A DNA stretch of 64,000 nt. It comes from Curvibacter sp. CHRR-16. GTDB lineage: Bacteria > Pseudomonadota > Gammaproteobacteria > Burkholderiales > Burkholderiaceae_C. Below are positions 27,601-36,721 of the stretch, one piece after another; the stretch's first letter is position 1, and each line of letters starts with the position of its first letter. Location: the NCBI RefSeq assembly GCF_018474005.1, contig NZ_JAHCSH010000001.1, positions 248,001 through 312,000 of the forward strand. The letters are read 5' to 3'. The notes under the pieces were generated by a model. The model ran no database searches, was not told the origin of the DNA, and saw only the letters and a program-made list of their open reading frames with translations. A program made the translations under genes and the position numbers.

Positions 27601-27768
27601 ATGCACGTAACTAACAGCAACCCCAAGTTGAATGCCGCCGAGGTGCTCTTACGCATACTGGCGCTAGCTGAGCAGGAAGTAGCCGCTGGCTAGGTCAAGT
27701 CTGTAGCAGAAGTGGTGACCATACTGCGCGCCACTCCTTCACCCAAGCCGCCAACATTTCCGCATTAG
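27601..27768 (+). pseudogene. Decayed antitoxin-like reading frame
   Basis: From the ATG at 27601 the frame reads 30 residues including LNAAEVLLRILALAEQEVAAG, meets TAG at 27691, and continues in the same frame with [15 protein letters not shown] to a stop at 27766. The helix ending EQEVAAG-x-VKSVAEV resembles the C-terminal helix of small ParD/RelB-like antitoxins. The second half is antisense to the end of gluQ. No toxin gene is adjacent. Family assignment is by eye only. Confidence 0.3.
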
Positions 27769-28621
27769 TCCCCTCTCGCGGCGTAAGCCCCAGCGCTAGT
27801 GCCGCCCGGTTCAGCGCTGCTTGCACGGCCTCTGGGCTGTCTAGCTGCAGCGCTTCGGCACCGTTTTGTTTGGAGAGTTTTTCCCCATTGGCGCCCAGTT
27901 CCAGTGGGGTGTGCAGGTAGCTGGGGGTGGGCAGGCCCAGCGCTTGCTGCAGCACGATCTGGCGGGCGGTGTTGTCGGCCAGGTCTTGCCCGCGCACCAC
28001 GTGAGTGATGCCCTGCGCCGCATCGTCCACCACCACGGCCAGTTGGTAGGCCCACAGGCCGTCGGCACGCTGCAGCACAAAGTCGCCCACGGCTTGCGCT
28101 ACGTCTTGCTGCTGGGGGCCTAGGCGGCGGTCTTGCCAGTGCACGGCGGGTGTACCGGTGGCTTGCGCTATGCGCTCGGTGTGCAAGCGCCACGCGGGTA
28201 TGCGGTGGGGGCCTTGTACGCTGGTTTGTAGGCCGGGGCGGCAGGTGCCGGGGTAGACCAGTTCGCCGTGGCGGTGGCGTTCGTACCCGCGTTGCTCCAT
28301 TGCCTGAGCTATGGCTTTGCGTGAGCAGTAGCAGGGGTACACCAGCTCGGCTGCTTGCAGTTGGGCCAGGGCTTGCTGGTAGGCGCTGCTGCGCTGGCTT
28401 TGCCACAGCACGGGCTCGTCGCTCACCAACCCGCAGGCGGCCAGTTGCTGCAGTATGGTTTGGTCAGCCTCTGCCACGCAGCGCGGGGTGTCCACGTCTT
28501 CTATGCGCACCAGCCACACGCCGTGGTGGGCGCGGGCGTCCAGCCAGCTGGCCAGTGCAGCCAGCAGCGAGCCTGCATGCAGCAAGCCGGTGGGGGAGGG
28601 TGCAAAGCGGCCACGGTACAC
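27695..28621 (-). CDS. gluQ: Glutamyl-Q tRNA(Asp) synthetase
   Basis: A 308-residue GluRS paralogue lacking the anticodon-binding domain. It activates glutamate and attaches it to queuosine at position 34 of tRNA-Asp. The class I motif appears as [12 protein letters not shown], the KMSKS counterpart as EKLSKQNGA, and the zinc-site cysteines in YPCYCSRK and YPGTCRP. The start is GTG, with AAGG upstream, 12 bases after the lysR-type stop on the same strand. The 3' end abuts the cassette island. Confidence 0.95.
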   Translation of the reverse strand: MYRGRFAPSPTGLLHAGSLLAALASWLDARAHHGVWLVRIEDVDTPRCVAEADQTILQQLAACGLVSDEPVLWQSQRSSAYQQALAQLQAAELVYPCYCSRKAIAQAMEQRGYERHRHGELVYPGTCRPGLQTSVQGPHRIPAWRLHTERIAQATGTPAVHWQDRRLGPQQQDVAQAVGDFVLQRADGLWAYQLAVVVDDAAQGITHVVRGQDLADNTARQIVLQQALGLPTPSYLHTPLELGANGEKLSKQNGAEALQLDSPEAVQAALNRAALALGLTPREGTNAEMLAAWVKEWRAVWSPLLLQT

Positions 28622-28633
28622 AGCAAAACCTTG

Positions 28634-29581
28634 TTATGTGAGGTTGCCTCTGTGGGCTTGCATCAGCGCTTGGCGGGTTTTGGTGCTTTCTAGTTGCTGT
28701 AACCACCATTGCAGTGCGCGGCCGACGCTGGCGTTTTTGCCTTTGCGCCATGCGTAACTGAAGACCACCGTGCGGGGGTCGCGCGTAATGGCTTTGCGAA
28801 CCAAACGACCCGTTTCAAAATAGGGTTGTGCAATAGGCAGGGGGAGGTTGCCACCGCCCAATCCGCGCAGTTGGGCGTCCAATTTGGCGTTGAGGCTGGG
28901 GACGGTGAGGACGTCTTGGCCTGCGAGCAAACCTTGCGTTTGGGCAGTTCCTCGTTGCACTGTATCGGCGATGGCAATAGCCCGATGTTGCTGGATGGTT
29001 TCATCGCTCAACGGTTCGGGTGCGCTGGCCAATATATGGTGTGGTGCCACGGCGTACACAAACATCATTTCACCCAATGGTGCGTATGCAATGCCTTGCG
29101 GCAGCGAGGTGGCATGGGTGATGCCAATGGCCAAATCGGCCTGACCGGAGGTCAAAGCCTCTTGTGTGCCTGCCAAAGTCTCTTCGCGCAGGCGTATGCG
29201 TGTGGGTGGGTTTTGACTCAAAAAACTTTCGCACAACTCCATGATGGGTGCTCTGGCAATCATCGTGTCCACGGCTATTGTCAGTTGTGGCTCCCAGCCA
29301 GTGGCTACGCGCCGAACACGGTTGGCTATGGCATCTATCTCTTCTAGCAGGCGATTGCCCTCGCGCAGTAATTCATGCCCTGCTTCGGTCAATTTGGCTT
29401 GGCGTGAGCTGCGGTCAAACAAGAGCACATCCAGCGCATCCTCAATTTGGCGTACCCGGTAAGTCAGCGCGCTGGGCACCAAACCCAATTCGCGCGCTGC
29501 TGCGGCAAAGCTGCCCAGCTTGTGGATGGTTTGCAGCATGGCCAATGCATCTGGCGTGAGGTAGTTGCGCGCGTTTTGCAT
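28634..29581 (-). CDS. LysR-family transcriptional regulator
   Basis: A 315-residue regulator: N-terminal helix-turn-helix (TPDALAMLQTIHKLGSFAAA, LVPSALTYRVRQIEDALDVL) and a LysR substrate domain (LTIAVDTMIARAPIMELCES onward). It resembles the YhaJ-like group. It faces a pirin gene and a flavodoxin-like gene, and this regulator-pirin arrangement is seen in other proteobacteria, so it probably controls that pair. The intergenic region has an AT-rich T-N11-A box. It is followed by gluQ. Confidence 0.94.
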   Translation of the reverse strand: MQNARNYLTPDALAMLQTIHKLGSFAAAARELGLVPSALTYRVRQIEDALDVLLFDRSSRQAKLTEAGHELLREGNRLLEEIDAIANRVRRVATGWEPQLTIAVDTMIARAPIMELCESFLSQNPPTRIRLREETLAGTQEALTSGQADLAIGITHATSLPQGIAYAPLGEMMFVYAVAPHHILASAPEPLSDETIQQHRAIAIADTVQRGTAQTQGLLAGQDVLTVPSLNAKLDAQLRGLGGGNLPLPIAQPYFETGRLVRKAITRDPRTVVFSYAWRKGKNASVGRALQWWLQQLESTKTRQALMQAHRGNLT

Positions 29582-29597
29582 GATGGGGGTTGTTTTA

Positions 29598-29612
29598 TTG
29601 AAATTAATCGAA
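29598..29612. promoter_or_regulatory. Candidate LysR box
   Basis: TTGAAATTAATCGAA contains a T-N11-A pattern with partial dyad symmetry (29599-29611), 17 bases from the lysR start and about 75 bases before the pirin start, where LysR activators usually bind. It stands out as AT-rich against GC-rich surroundings. Confidence 0.5.
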
Positions 29613-29685
29613 TGATGCCATCAAAGTCCATCACCCTGCTGGGTGGGGGTGTCCCCCTACAGTTACGTTCAGGAGGACAGGCTGT

Positions 29686-30390
29686 ATGTTGACCATTCGC
29701 AAATCCCAAGACCGCGGCTACGCCGATCACGGCTGGCTCAAGTCCTTCCACAGTTTTTCGTTTGCTGGTTACTACGACCCCGCTTTCATGGGGTGGGGCA
29801 ACTTGCGTGTTATCAATGAGGATCGCATTGCTCCGGGCATGGGCTTTGGTACCCATGGTCACCAAGACATGGAGATCGTCAGTTACGTGCTGTCTGGTTC
29901 CTTGGCCCATCAAGACTCTATGGGCAATGTCACGGCCATTCCTGCTGGTGACGTACAGCGCATGAGTGCGGGCAGTGGCGTGCGGCACAGCGAATTCAAC
30001 CATGCCCCGCAGCAGCTTACCCACTTTCTGCAAATATGGGTGGAACCTGCTGAGGCAGGCATCGAACCCGGTTATGCCCAAAACCATATTGCCCCTGCTG
30101 ACAAGCAAGGCCGTTTGGTATTGGTGGCATCGCAGCACGAGGCTGACCAGCCTTCTATGCTGTGGAATGCCGATGCCAAGCTCTACAGCACCATGCTCGA
30201 TGGTGATGATTCTGTGGTCCTGGCTTTGGACACAAGCCGCAAAGCCTATGTGCACGTGGTGCGTGGCCAGGTGGCGGTAAATGGGCAAGCGCTGCATGGC
30301 GGCGATGCAGCCATGTTGGCCAACGAGTCGGTGCTGCAACTGCAGCAAGGGCACGATGCCGAAGTGCTGGTGTTCGATTTGGCTCCGTAA
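29686..30390 (+). CDS. Pirin-family protein (YhhW type)
   Basis: A 234-residue bicupin. Metal ligands of the N-terminal cupin are in place: His57, His59, His101 and Glu103 (THGHQDMEIVSYVL, GVRHSEF). Bacterial relatives show quercetin dioxygenase activity and may act in the detoxification of phenolics. It has an AGGAGG Shine-Dalgarno. A flavodoxin-like gene follows after 44 bases and a LysR regulator is divergent, suggesting a small aromatic- or quinone-stress unit. Confidence 0.94.
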   Translation: MLTIRKSQDRGYADHGWLKSFHSFSFAGYYDPAFMGWGNLRVINEDRIAPGMGFGTHGHQDMEIVSYVLSGSLAHQDSMGNVTAIPAGDVQRMSAGSGVRHSEFNHAPQQLTHFLQIWVEPAEAGIEPGYAQNHIAPADKQGRLVLVASQHEADQPSMLWNADAKLYSTMLDGDDSVVLALDTSRKAYVHVVRGQVAVNGQALHGGDAAMLANESVLQLQQGHDAEVLVFDLAP

Positions 30391-30434
30391 TTTGGATTTT
30401 TCTCACCCCCCTTTGTTCAACTAGGAGAACTTGT

Positions 30435-30971
30435 ATGACTAAAACTGTTGTTGTTTACCACTCTGGCTATGGCCACACCCAACGCGTTGCCCAATTCGTA
30501 GCCGAAGGCGCAGGCGCTGAATTGGTGGCGATTGATGCCAACGGGGATCTCACCGAAGCCCAATGGTCCACATTGGATGCTGCTGACGCTATCATTTTTG
30601 GTGCTCCCACCTACATGGGCTCTGCGTCTTGGCAGTTCAAGAAATTCTCTGACGCTTCCAGCAAGCGTTGGTTTGTCCGCGGTTGGGCTGACAAGGTCGC
30701 AGGTGGATTTACTTGCTCTAACAGCCCCAGTGGTGACAAGTTGTCTACCATCCAGTCCTTTGTGACTTTGGCCATGCAACACGGTATGGTGTGGGTCGGC
30801 TTGTCTGCTATGAATGATGGCAACATCAACCGTTTGGGTTCATTCACAGGTGCTATGGCTGCGCAAGAAGGCCCCACCAAGTCCGCCGAAGAACTGCACA
30901 CCGGCGATTTGGAAACGGCCAAGGTTTATGGCAAGCGCGTGGCTGAAATTGCCGCCAAACTGCGTGGTTAA
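30435..30971 (+). CDS. Flavodoxin-fold NAD(P)H:quinone oxidoreductase-like protein
   Basis: A 178-residue protein with a flavodoxin-like fold. The FMN phosphate loop is VVYHSGYGHTQRVA near the N-terminus, with APTYMGSASWQFKKF and SGDKLSTIQSFVTLAMQHGM as later FMN contacts. It is related to WrbA-type reductases, which pass two electrons to quinones. It follows the pirin gene and is likely co-transcribed. A strong hairpin begins 20 bases after its stop. Confidence 0.88.
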   Translation: MTKTVVVYHSGYGHTQRVAQFVAEGAGAELVAIDANGDLTEAQWSTLDAADAIIFGAPTYMGSASWQFKKFSDASSKRWFVRGWADKVAGGFTCSNSPSGDKLSTIQSFVTLAMQHGMVWVGLSAMNDGNINRLGSFTGAMAAQEGPTKSAEELHTGDLETAKVYGKRVAEIAAKLRG

Positions 30972-30991
30972 TCTCTAGCACACAGCTTACG

Positions 30992-31020
30992 TGGCTCATG
31001 CACAATGGGTGCATGAGCCA
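30992..31020. promoter_or_regulatory. Strong hairpin over the lplT start codon
   Basis: TGGCTCATGCAC (30992-31003), loop AATGG, GTGCATGAGCCA (31009-31020): a perfect 12-pair stem. The probable lplT ATG (31013-31015) lies in the 3' arm and an alternative in-frame ATG (30998) in the 5' arm. It has no T run after it, so it is less likely to be a plain terminator. Confidence 0.6.
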
Positions 31021-32329
31021 CTCCAACCAGTTCTCGCTTTTGGGCCAACGCCGCTATGGCCCTTTGTTCCTCACCCAATTTTGCGGTGCCGCGAACGACA
31101 ACATTTTCAAATTCGCTTTCACAGTGCTGGTGACTTACCAGTTGCAGGTGGCTTGGCTGCCAACCCAGTTGGCGGGTTTGGTCATCGCGGGTTTGTTCAT
31201 CTTGCCCATGGTGCTGGTTTCGGCCACGGCGGGACAACTCACTGACAAATACAACAAAACCACCATCATCCGGTGGGTCAAAAATCTTGAAATCGCCATC
31301 ATGCTTTTGGCTGGGTGGGGCTTCTTGGCAGAGCAAGTGGCAGTGCTGCTGGGCTGTGTGTTTTTGATGGGGTTGCATTCCACCTTGTTTGGCCCGGTCA
31401 AGTACGCCTACTTACCCCAAGTGCTCAGCGAAGCCGAACTCACAGGCGGCAATGGCATGGTGGAGATGGGCACATTCATCGCCATCTTGCTGGGGCAGCT
31501 CACAGGAGGTTTGCTTATTGCCATACCGGGGGTAGGGCGTGAGTACGTAGCCGGCGCGTGCTTGCTGGTAGCTATCGTGGGGCGGTTGGCAGCCCAAGCA
31601 GTGCCTGTTGTTGCGCCTGCAGATCCGCAACTGCGCATGAATTGGAATCCATTGACCGAAACGTGGCGCAATGTGCAAATGGCACGCCAGTGGCCGCAGG
31701 TGTTTCGCACCTTACTAGGCATTAGCTGGATGTGGTTTTTTGGTGCCGTATTTTTGAGTCTGTTCCCCAGTTTGGCCAAAGATGTGCTGCACGGTAATGA
31801 GCAGGTGGCTTCGCTGCTGTTGGTGGTGTTTTCGGTGGGGGTGGGCACGGGGTCGGTCTTGTGTGAAGTGCTGTGCCCACGGCGTTTGGAGCTGGGGCTG
31901 GTGCCCGCAGGGGCCTTGGGCATGACGCTCTTCAGTGTGGATTTGTACTTTGCCATGCGCGGTTTGCCCGCTTCGGATTTGATGGGCGTAGCCGCCTTTT
32001 TGTCCTACGGCCCGCACTGGCGGGTGCTGGCCGATTTGTTTTTGCTCAGCCTCTTTGCCGGTGTGTTTAGCGTACCGATGTACGCCCTGATCCAGCTACG
32101 CTGCCCCGAAACCCACCGTGCCCGCGTGATTGCGTGCAACAACATCCTCAACGCCTTGTTCATGATCGTCAGCTCCTTGGTAGCGGGTGTTTTGTTGTCT
32201 GTGGGCTTCACCATTCCTGAGGTTTTGCTGGGGGTGGGCGTGCTCAATGTGGTGGCAGCCGTTCTGTTGTTTCGCGCTGTGCCTGAGTACTGGAGCCGCT
32301 TTGTGACCCTCGCAGGGGGTAAGGCCTAA
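31013..32329 (+). CDS. lplT: MFS transporter, lysophospholipid transporter LplT-like
   Basis: A 438-residue twelve-segment membrane protein. Q-FCGAANDNIFKFA and GLHSTLFGPVKYAYLPQ are characteristic of LplT, which flips lysophosphatidylethanolamine inward for re-acylation. In some relatives the transporter is fused to acyltransferase domains; here it stands alone. The start at 31013 gives MSHSNQFSLL; the in-frame ATG at 30998 is possible. It lies three bases before a polysaccharide deacetylase gene. Confidence 0.88.
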   Translation: MSHSNQFSLLGQRRYGPLFLTQFCGAANDNIFKFAFTVLVTYQLQVAWLPTQLAGLVIAGLFILPMVLVSATAGQLTDKYNKTTIIRWVKNLEIAIMLLAGWGFLAEQVAVLLGCVFLMGLHSTLFGPVKYAYLPQVLSEAELTGGNGMVEMGTFIAILLGQLTGGLLIAIPGVGREYVAGACLLVAIVGRLAAQAVPVVAPADPQLRMNWNPLTETWRNVQMARQWPQVFRTLLGISWMWFFGAVFLSLFPSLAKDVLHGNEQVASLLLVVFSVGVGTGSVLCEVLCPRRLELGLVPAGALGMTLFSVDLYFAMRGLPASDLMGVAAFLSYGPHWRVLADLFLLSLFAGVFSVPMYALIQLRCPETHRARVIACNNILNALFMIVSSLVAGVLLSVGFTIPEVLLGVGVLNVVAAVLLFRAVPEYWSRFVTLAGGKA

Positions 32330-32332
32330 ACC

Positions 32333-33109
32333 ATGCAGTTGCTGACAGCCTCCACCTTAGCGGTGCATGGCGCTGCGCTGGGTTTGGTCTGGGCCCATAG
32401 TGCAGCATGGCCAGTGGCGGCTGGTGCCGTGGTGGCCAACCATGCGTTTTTGGCGGCTGGTGGTTTGTTGCCACGTGTGAACTGGCTTGGGCCCAATATC
32501 ACCCGCTTGCCTGAACCTTGGGCCCAGCAAGGCTGTGTAGGGCTGACCTTGGACGATGGTCCCCACCCAGAGCATACGCCGCAGGTGCTGGACATGCTCG
32601 ATGCCGCGGGTGCGCAAGCCACCTTCTTTTGTATTGGGCAGCGGGTGTTGCAATACCCCGCTTTGGCGCGTGAGATCGTGGCCCGTGGTCACCACATAGA
32701 GAACCACACGCAGCACCACTACAAGCATTTCTCGCTCTTGGGACCTAAAGCGATGGAGCGTGAAATCGTCAGCGCTCAGCGCAGCATTGCCGATACCGTA
32801 GGTCGTATGCCTCAGTTGTTTCGGGCGGTGGCGGGTTTGCGCAATCTGTTTTTGCAGCCCATTTTGGAACGCCATCAGCTTCAGCTAGTGAGCTGGACGC
32901 GGCGTCCCTACGACACCGTGTGTGCCGACCCTACCGTGGTGCTGCAGCGCCTGAGCCAGCGTTTGCAAGGCGGAGATATTGTGCTGCTGCACGATGGCCC
33001 CCACATGGCACACACCGATAGCGGGCAAGCGCTTGTATTGGCCGTGCTGCCGAAGTTTTTGCAAACCCTGCAGGCCCATAACCTGCGCAGTGTGGTGCTG
33101 TCGGTCTAG
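32333..33109 (+). CDS. Polysaccharide deacetylase (NodB homology) family protein
   Basis: A 258-residue carbohydrate esterase 4 type protein. The N-terminal 45 residues hold two short hydrophobic segments that should anchor it in the membrane. The catalytic LTLDDGPHPEHT carries Asp74 and Asp75, and the zinc histidines appear as His125 and His129 in ENHTQHHYK. The usual FRPPxG is changed to FRAVAG. It is three bases after lplT, so a role at the envelope is likely; the glycan substrate is unknown. Confidence 0.88.
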   Translation: MQLLTASTLAVHGAALGLVWAHSAAWPVAAGAVVANHAFLAAGGLLPRVNWLGPNITRLPEPWAQQGCVGLTLDDGPHPEHTPQVLDMLDAAGAQATFFCIGQRVLQYPALAREIVARGHHIENHTQHHYKHFSLLGPKAMEREIVSAQRSIADTVGRMPQLFRAVAGLRNLFLQPILERHQLQLVSWTRRPYDTVCADPTVVLQRLSQRLQGGDIVLLHDGPHMAHTDSGQALVLAVLPKFLQTLQAHNLRSVVLSV

Positions 33110-33157
33110 GGCCAAGGCTCGTTTTGCCGCACTGGGCCGCCCCTACAATCCCAAGCT

Positions 33158-36100
33158 ATGTTTGTTCATTTGCGCCTGCATACCGAGTATTCCGTTGTCG
33201 ATGGCACGACACGCATTGATGACGCTGTACAAGCTGCGGTGGCCGATGGCCAGCCAGCGCTGGGTATCAGTGATTTGCACAATATTTTTGGTGGGCTGAA
33301 GTTTTACAAGACTGCGCGCGGCAAAGGTGTCAAGCCGATGTTGGGGGCTGAAGTATCGCTGGAAGGTTTTGGTGACGATCCGACTGTCCCGGTGCGGGTG
33401 CTGCTCTTGGTGCAAAACAAGCAGGGCTACCTGAACCTCTCTGAACTGTTAGCCCGTGGATTTACCAAAAACGTGGTGAAGAACCTGCCTTTGGTCAAGC
33501 ACGAGTGGCTGCAGGAGCTCAACGAAGGTTTGATTTTGCTCAGCGGTGCCCAAGCGGGCCCTTTGGGCCAAGCTTTGGTGTTGGGCGATATGGCTCGTGC
33601 CCACGATCTGGCACTGCGCTTGGCAGGCTGGTTTCCGCACCGCTTTTACATCGAACTGCAGCGCGCAGGCCGCTCGGATGACGAGGCCCATGTGCGCGCT
33701 GCCATCCGGCTGGCTGGGCGCATGAAGTTGCCTGTAGTGGCGACCCACCCCATTCAGTTCACCCATCCCGAGGACTACGAAGCGCACGAAGCGCGTATTT
33801 GCATTGCCGAGGGCGAAATACTGAGCAATCCCAAGCGCGTGCGCCGTTTCACGACCGAGCAGTACTTCAAAAGCCAGGAGCAGATGGAGGCGCTGTTTGC
33901 CGACGTTCCATCGGCCATTGCCAATACGGTGGAGATTGCCAAGCGCTGCAACCTGACGCTGGTGCTGGGCAAGCCGCAGTTGCCCAATTTCCCCATCCCT
34001 GAGGTCAATGGGCAGGTGATGAGCACGGAGGAGTATTTCCGCTATGCCTCGCTCGAAGGGCTCAAGGAGCGCATGGTGCACCTGTATCCGGACCCTACTG
34101 AACGCGAAGCAGAGATGCCGCGCTACGTGCAGCGGCTGGACTTTGAGCTGGACACCATCTTGAAGATGGGCTTTCCGGGCTACTTCCTCATCGTGTCGGA
34201 CTTCATTACCTGGGCCAAGAACAATGGCTGCCCCGTGGGGCCGGGCCGGGGCTCTGGTGCGGGCTCTTTGGTGGCCTATGCGCTCAAAATTACCGACCTG
34301 GATCCGTTGCGCTACAACCTGCTGTTCGAGCGTTTCTTGAACCCCGAGCGTGTGTCGATGCCGGACTTTGACATCGACTTCTGTCAGGGCAACCGCGACC
34401 GCGTGATCGAGTACGTGAAGGACAAATATGGCCGTGATGCGGTGAGCCAGATTGCCACCTTCGGCACCATGGCCGCGCGCGGCGTGATCCGCGACGTGGG
34501 CCGTGTGCTGGACTTGAGCTACACATTCTGCGATGGCATTTCCAAGCTCATTCCCAACAAGCCCGGCACCAACGTCACGCTGCAGCTACCGCCCACCGAT
34601 GGCAAAAAGAGCGACAAGTACATCTACGCCACCGAGGCCGAGCCGATTCTGGCCGAGCGCGAAGAGAAGGAAGAAGAAGTCAAGATGCTGCTGGAGATGG
34701 CGCGCAAGCTCGAAGGGCTGACGCGCAACATCGGTATGCACGCGGGTGGGGTGTTGATCGCCCCGGGCAAGCTGACTGACTTTTGCCCGCTATACCAGCA
34801 GCCCGGTAGCGACTCGGCAGTAAGCCAGTACGACAAAGACGATGTGGAAGCCATTGGCTTGGTCAAGTTCGACTTCTTGGGCTTGGCCACGCTCACCATT
34901 TTGGAAATTGCGGCTGAGTTCATCCGCAAACGCCATCCGGGCCAGCAAGGATTTGCCTACGAAAACTTGCCACTTGATGACGCGCCGGTCTACAAACTGT
35001 TTAGTGAAGGCCGTACTGAGGCGGTGTTCCAGTTTGAAAGTCGCGGCATGCAAGGCATGTTGCGCGATGCCAAGCCCAGCCGCTTGGAAGACCTGATTGC
35101 GCTCAACGCTTTGTACCGCCCGGGGCCTATGGATCTGATTCCCAGCTTTGTGGCGCGTAAACATGGCCGTGAAGAAGTGGAGTACCCGCACCCGGCGGTG
35201 GCCGAGATGCTGTCTGAGACCTACGGCATCATGGTCTACCAAGAGCAGGTGATGCAGACGGCGCAGATACTGGGCGGCTACTCGCTCGGTGGCGCTGACT
35301 TGCTGCGCCGAGCCATGGGGAAGAAGAAAAAAGAGGAGATGGATCAGCACCGGGACATCTTCCGCGCTGGTGCACTCAAGACCCACGGCATACCGCAAGA
35401 GAAAGCCGACGAGGTTTTCGACTTGATGGAAAAGTTCGCGGGCTATGGCTTTAACAAGTCGCACGCGGCAGCGTATTCGCTTTTGGCTTACCACACGGCG
35501 TGGATCAAGGTGCATTACACGGTGGAGTTTTTCTGCGCCAACATGACCGTGGAAATGGACAACACCGACAAGCTCAAGGTGTTGGTGGACGATGCGCAAG
35601 CGTTTGGCATCCAGTTCGAGCCGCCCAACATCAACCGGGGCCGCTACCGCTTTGAGCCGATTTCGAACAAAGAAATCCGTTATGGCTTGGGCGCTGTCAA
35701 AGGCACGGGCGAGCAGGCCATTGAGGCCATCGTGGCTGCGCGCGAAGGCCGTGGCCCTACGGGGGAGGACGGCCCGTTCAAGAGTTTGTTTGACTTCGCC
35801 CGCCGCGTCGAGCGCACACGCCTGAACAAGCGCTGCGTGGAAGCGCTCATCAAAGCGGGGGCGTTTGATTGCATCAATCTCAACCGCAATGCCATGCTGC
35901 AAAGCTTGGATTTGGCGTTTGAATTTGCGGCCGCCAGCGCCGCCAACGCCAACCAAGTGGGTCTCTTTGACATGGACGATGGCCATGGTTCCAGCACCCA
36001 AGAGCCCGACATGGTGCAGGCTTTGCCATGGGGTGTGAAAGAAACCCTAGGTCACGAGAAAACAGCCATCGGGTTTTATTTGTCAGGTCATTTGTTTGAT

Positions 36101-36721
36101 GCCTGCGCTGCCGAGGTGCGTCGTTTTGCCAAGCGTCCGATTGACGAATTGCAAGACAGTCGCGAACCGCAACTCATAGCCGGTATCGTGTCGGATTTGC
36201 GGGTCATCAATGGCCAGCGCGGCAAGTTGGCGCTGTTCAAGTTGGATGACAAATCCGCCACCATCGACGCACGGGCCGACGAGGCCTTGCTCAACACCTA
36301 CCGCGATTTGCTCAAGGATGATGAGCTGATCATCACCATCGGCAAAGCCATGCCCGATCGTTTCTCGGGGGGGATGCAGTTCACGGTGCAACAAGTATGG
36401 AGTTTGGAGCAGGCGCGTTGCCGATTTGGCAAATACTTGCGTGTGGCACTGCAGTTGCAGGCTGACCAAACGGGGCCTGATATCGAGCGTTTATTGCAAG
36501 ACTTTCCTCCCGTACGCGAAGAGTCCGAAGCGGGTGAATTGGTGCGTGGTCTGGGCGTGCGTTTGCAATTGCAAGCCATGGCACCAGAAAGCGCTGAGCT
36601 GCTGGGTGCGCAAGTAGAGTTGCACTTGGGCGATGCGGCCAAGTTCTTCCCCAGCGATGCGGCCTTGGCCGACTGGCGTGCGCTGGCCCACGAAGGCCAA
36701 GCGCAGATCGTGTTCGATTAA
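33158..36721 (+). CDS. dnaE: DNA polymerase III alpha subunit
   Basis: The 1187-residue replicative polymerase. The N-terminal PHP domain opens FVHLRLHTEYSVVDGT. The palm has GPGRGSGAGSLVAYAL near 362 and the catalytic PDFDIDF near 404. Fingers follow (NALYRPGPMDLIP, GYGFNKSHAAAYS near 768), then the helix-hairpin-helix (LNKRCVEALIKAGAFD) and an OB-fold domain (VSDLRVINGQRGKLALFKLD). Length agrees with the family. Its TAA overlaps the TAA of the convergent tolA gene within TTAA. Confidence 0.98.
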   Translation: MFVHLRLHTEYSVVDGTTRIDDAVQAAVADGQPALGISDLHNIFGGLKFYKTARGKGVKPMLGAEVSLEGFGDDPTVPVRVLLLVQNKQGYLNLSELLARGFTKNVVKNLPLVKHEWLQELNEGLILLSGAQAGPLGQALVLGDMARAHDLALRLAGWFPHRFYIELQRAGRSDDEAHVRAAIRLAGRMKLPVVATHPIQFTHPEDYEAHEARICIAEGEILSNPKRVRRFTTEQYFKSQEQMEALFADVPSAIANTVEIAKRCNLTLVLGKPQLPNFPIPEVNGQVMSTEEYFRYASLEGLKERMVHLYPDPTEREAEMPRYVQRLDFELDTILKMGFPGYFLIVSDFITWAKNNGCPVGPGRGSGAGSLVAYALKITDLDPLRYNLLFERFLNPERVSMPDFDIDFCQGNRDRVIEYVKDKYGRDAVSQIATFGTMAARGVIRDVGRVLDLSYTFCDGISKLIPNKPGTNVTLQLPPTDGKKSDKYIYATEAEPILAEREEKEEEVKMLLEMARKLEGLTRNIGMHAGGVLIAPGKLTDFCPLYQQPGSDSAVSQYDKDDVEAIGLVKFDFLGLATLTILEIAAEFIRKRHPGQQGFAYENLPLDDAPVYKLFSEGRTEAVFQFESRGMQGMLRDAKPSRLEDLIALNALYRPGPMDLIPSFVARKHGREEVEYPHPAVAEMLSETYGIMVYQEQVMQTAQILGGYSLGGADLLRRAMGKKKKEEMDQHRDIFRAGALKTHGIPQEKADEVFDLMEKFAGYGFNKSHAAAYSLLAYHTAWIKVHYTVEFFCANMTVEMDNTDKLKVLVDDAQAFGIQFEPPNINRGRYRFEPISNKEIRYGLGAVKGTGEQAIEAIVAAREGRGPTGEDGPFKSLFDFARRVERTRLNKRCVEALIKAGAFDCINLNRNAMLQSLDLAFEFAAASAANANQVGLFDMDDGHGSSTQEPDMVQALPWGVKETLGHEKTAIGFYLSGHLFDACAAEVRRFAKRPIDELQDSREPQLIAGIVSDLRVINGQRGKLALFKLDDKSATIDARADEALLNTYRDLLKDDELIITIGKAMPDRFSGGMQFTVQQVWSLEQARCRFGKYLRVALQLQADQTGPDIERLLQDFPPVREESEAGELVRGLGVRLQLQAMAPESAELLGAQVELHLGDAAKFFPSDAALADWRALAHEGQAQIVFD

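Larger units (their letters stand above)
25806..27694. mobile_element. Candidate gene-cassette cluster (attC-like sites, no integrase)
   Basis: An AT-richer island between the importer operon and gluQ. It carries three unrelated short genes, all on the plus strand, each ending at the edge of an imperfect inverted repeat of 70-100 bases, then a decayed reading frame. Two of the three stop codons sit in 7-mers close to the integron R-box consensus (GCCTAAT at 26906, GCATAAC at 27500). The first 240 bases (25806-26046) hold no gene, only the palindrome TTTTTTCGAAAAAA at 25898-25911 and the sequence ACGTTGGTA at 26002-26010, which resembles ACGTTTGGTA in front of the second cassette. No integrase is present in the window. 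Confidence 0.5.

Noticed and set aside
25806..27694. A complete integron
   Set aside because: No integrase gene or attI site is visible in the window; only attC-like repeats support the cassette idea.
34790..36001. A 403-codon open frame on the minus strand inside dnaE
   Set aside because: Antisense shadow of the polymerase gene; composition rich in His, Arg and Gln with no recognisable motif.
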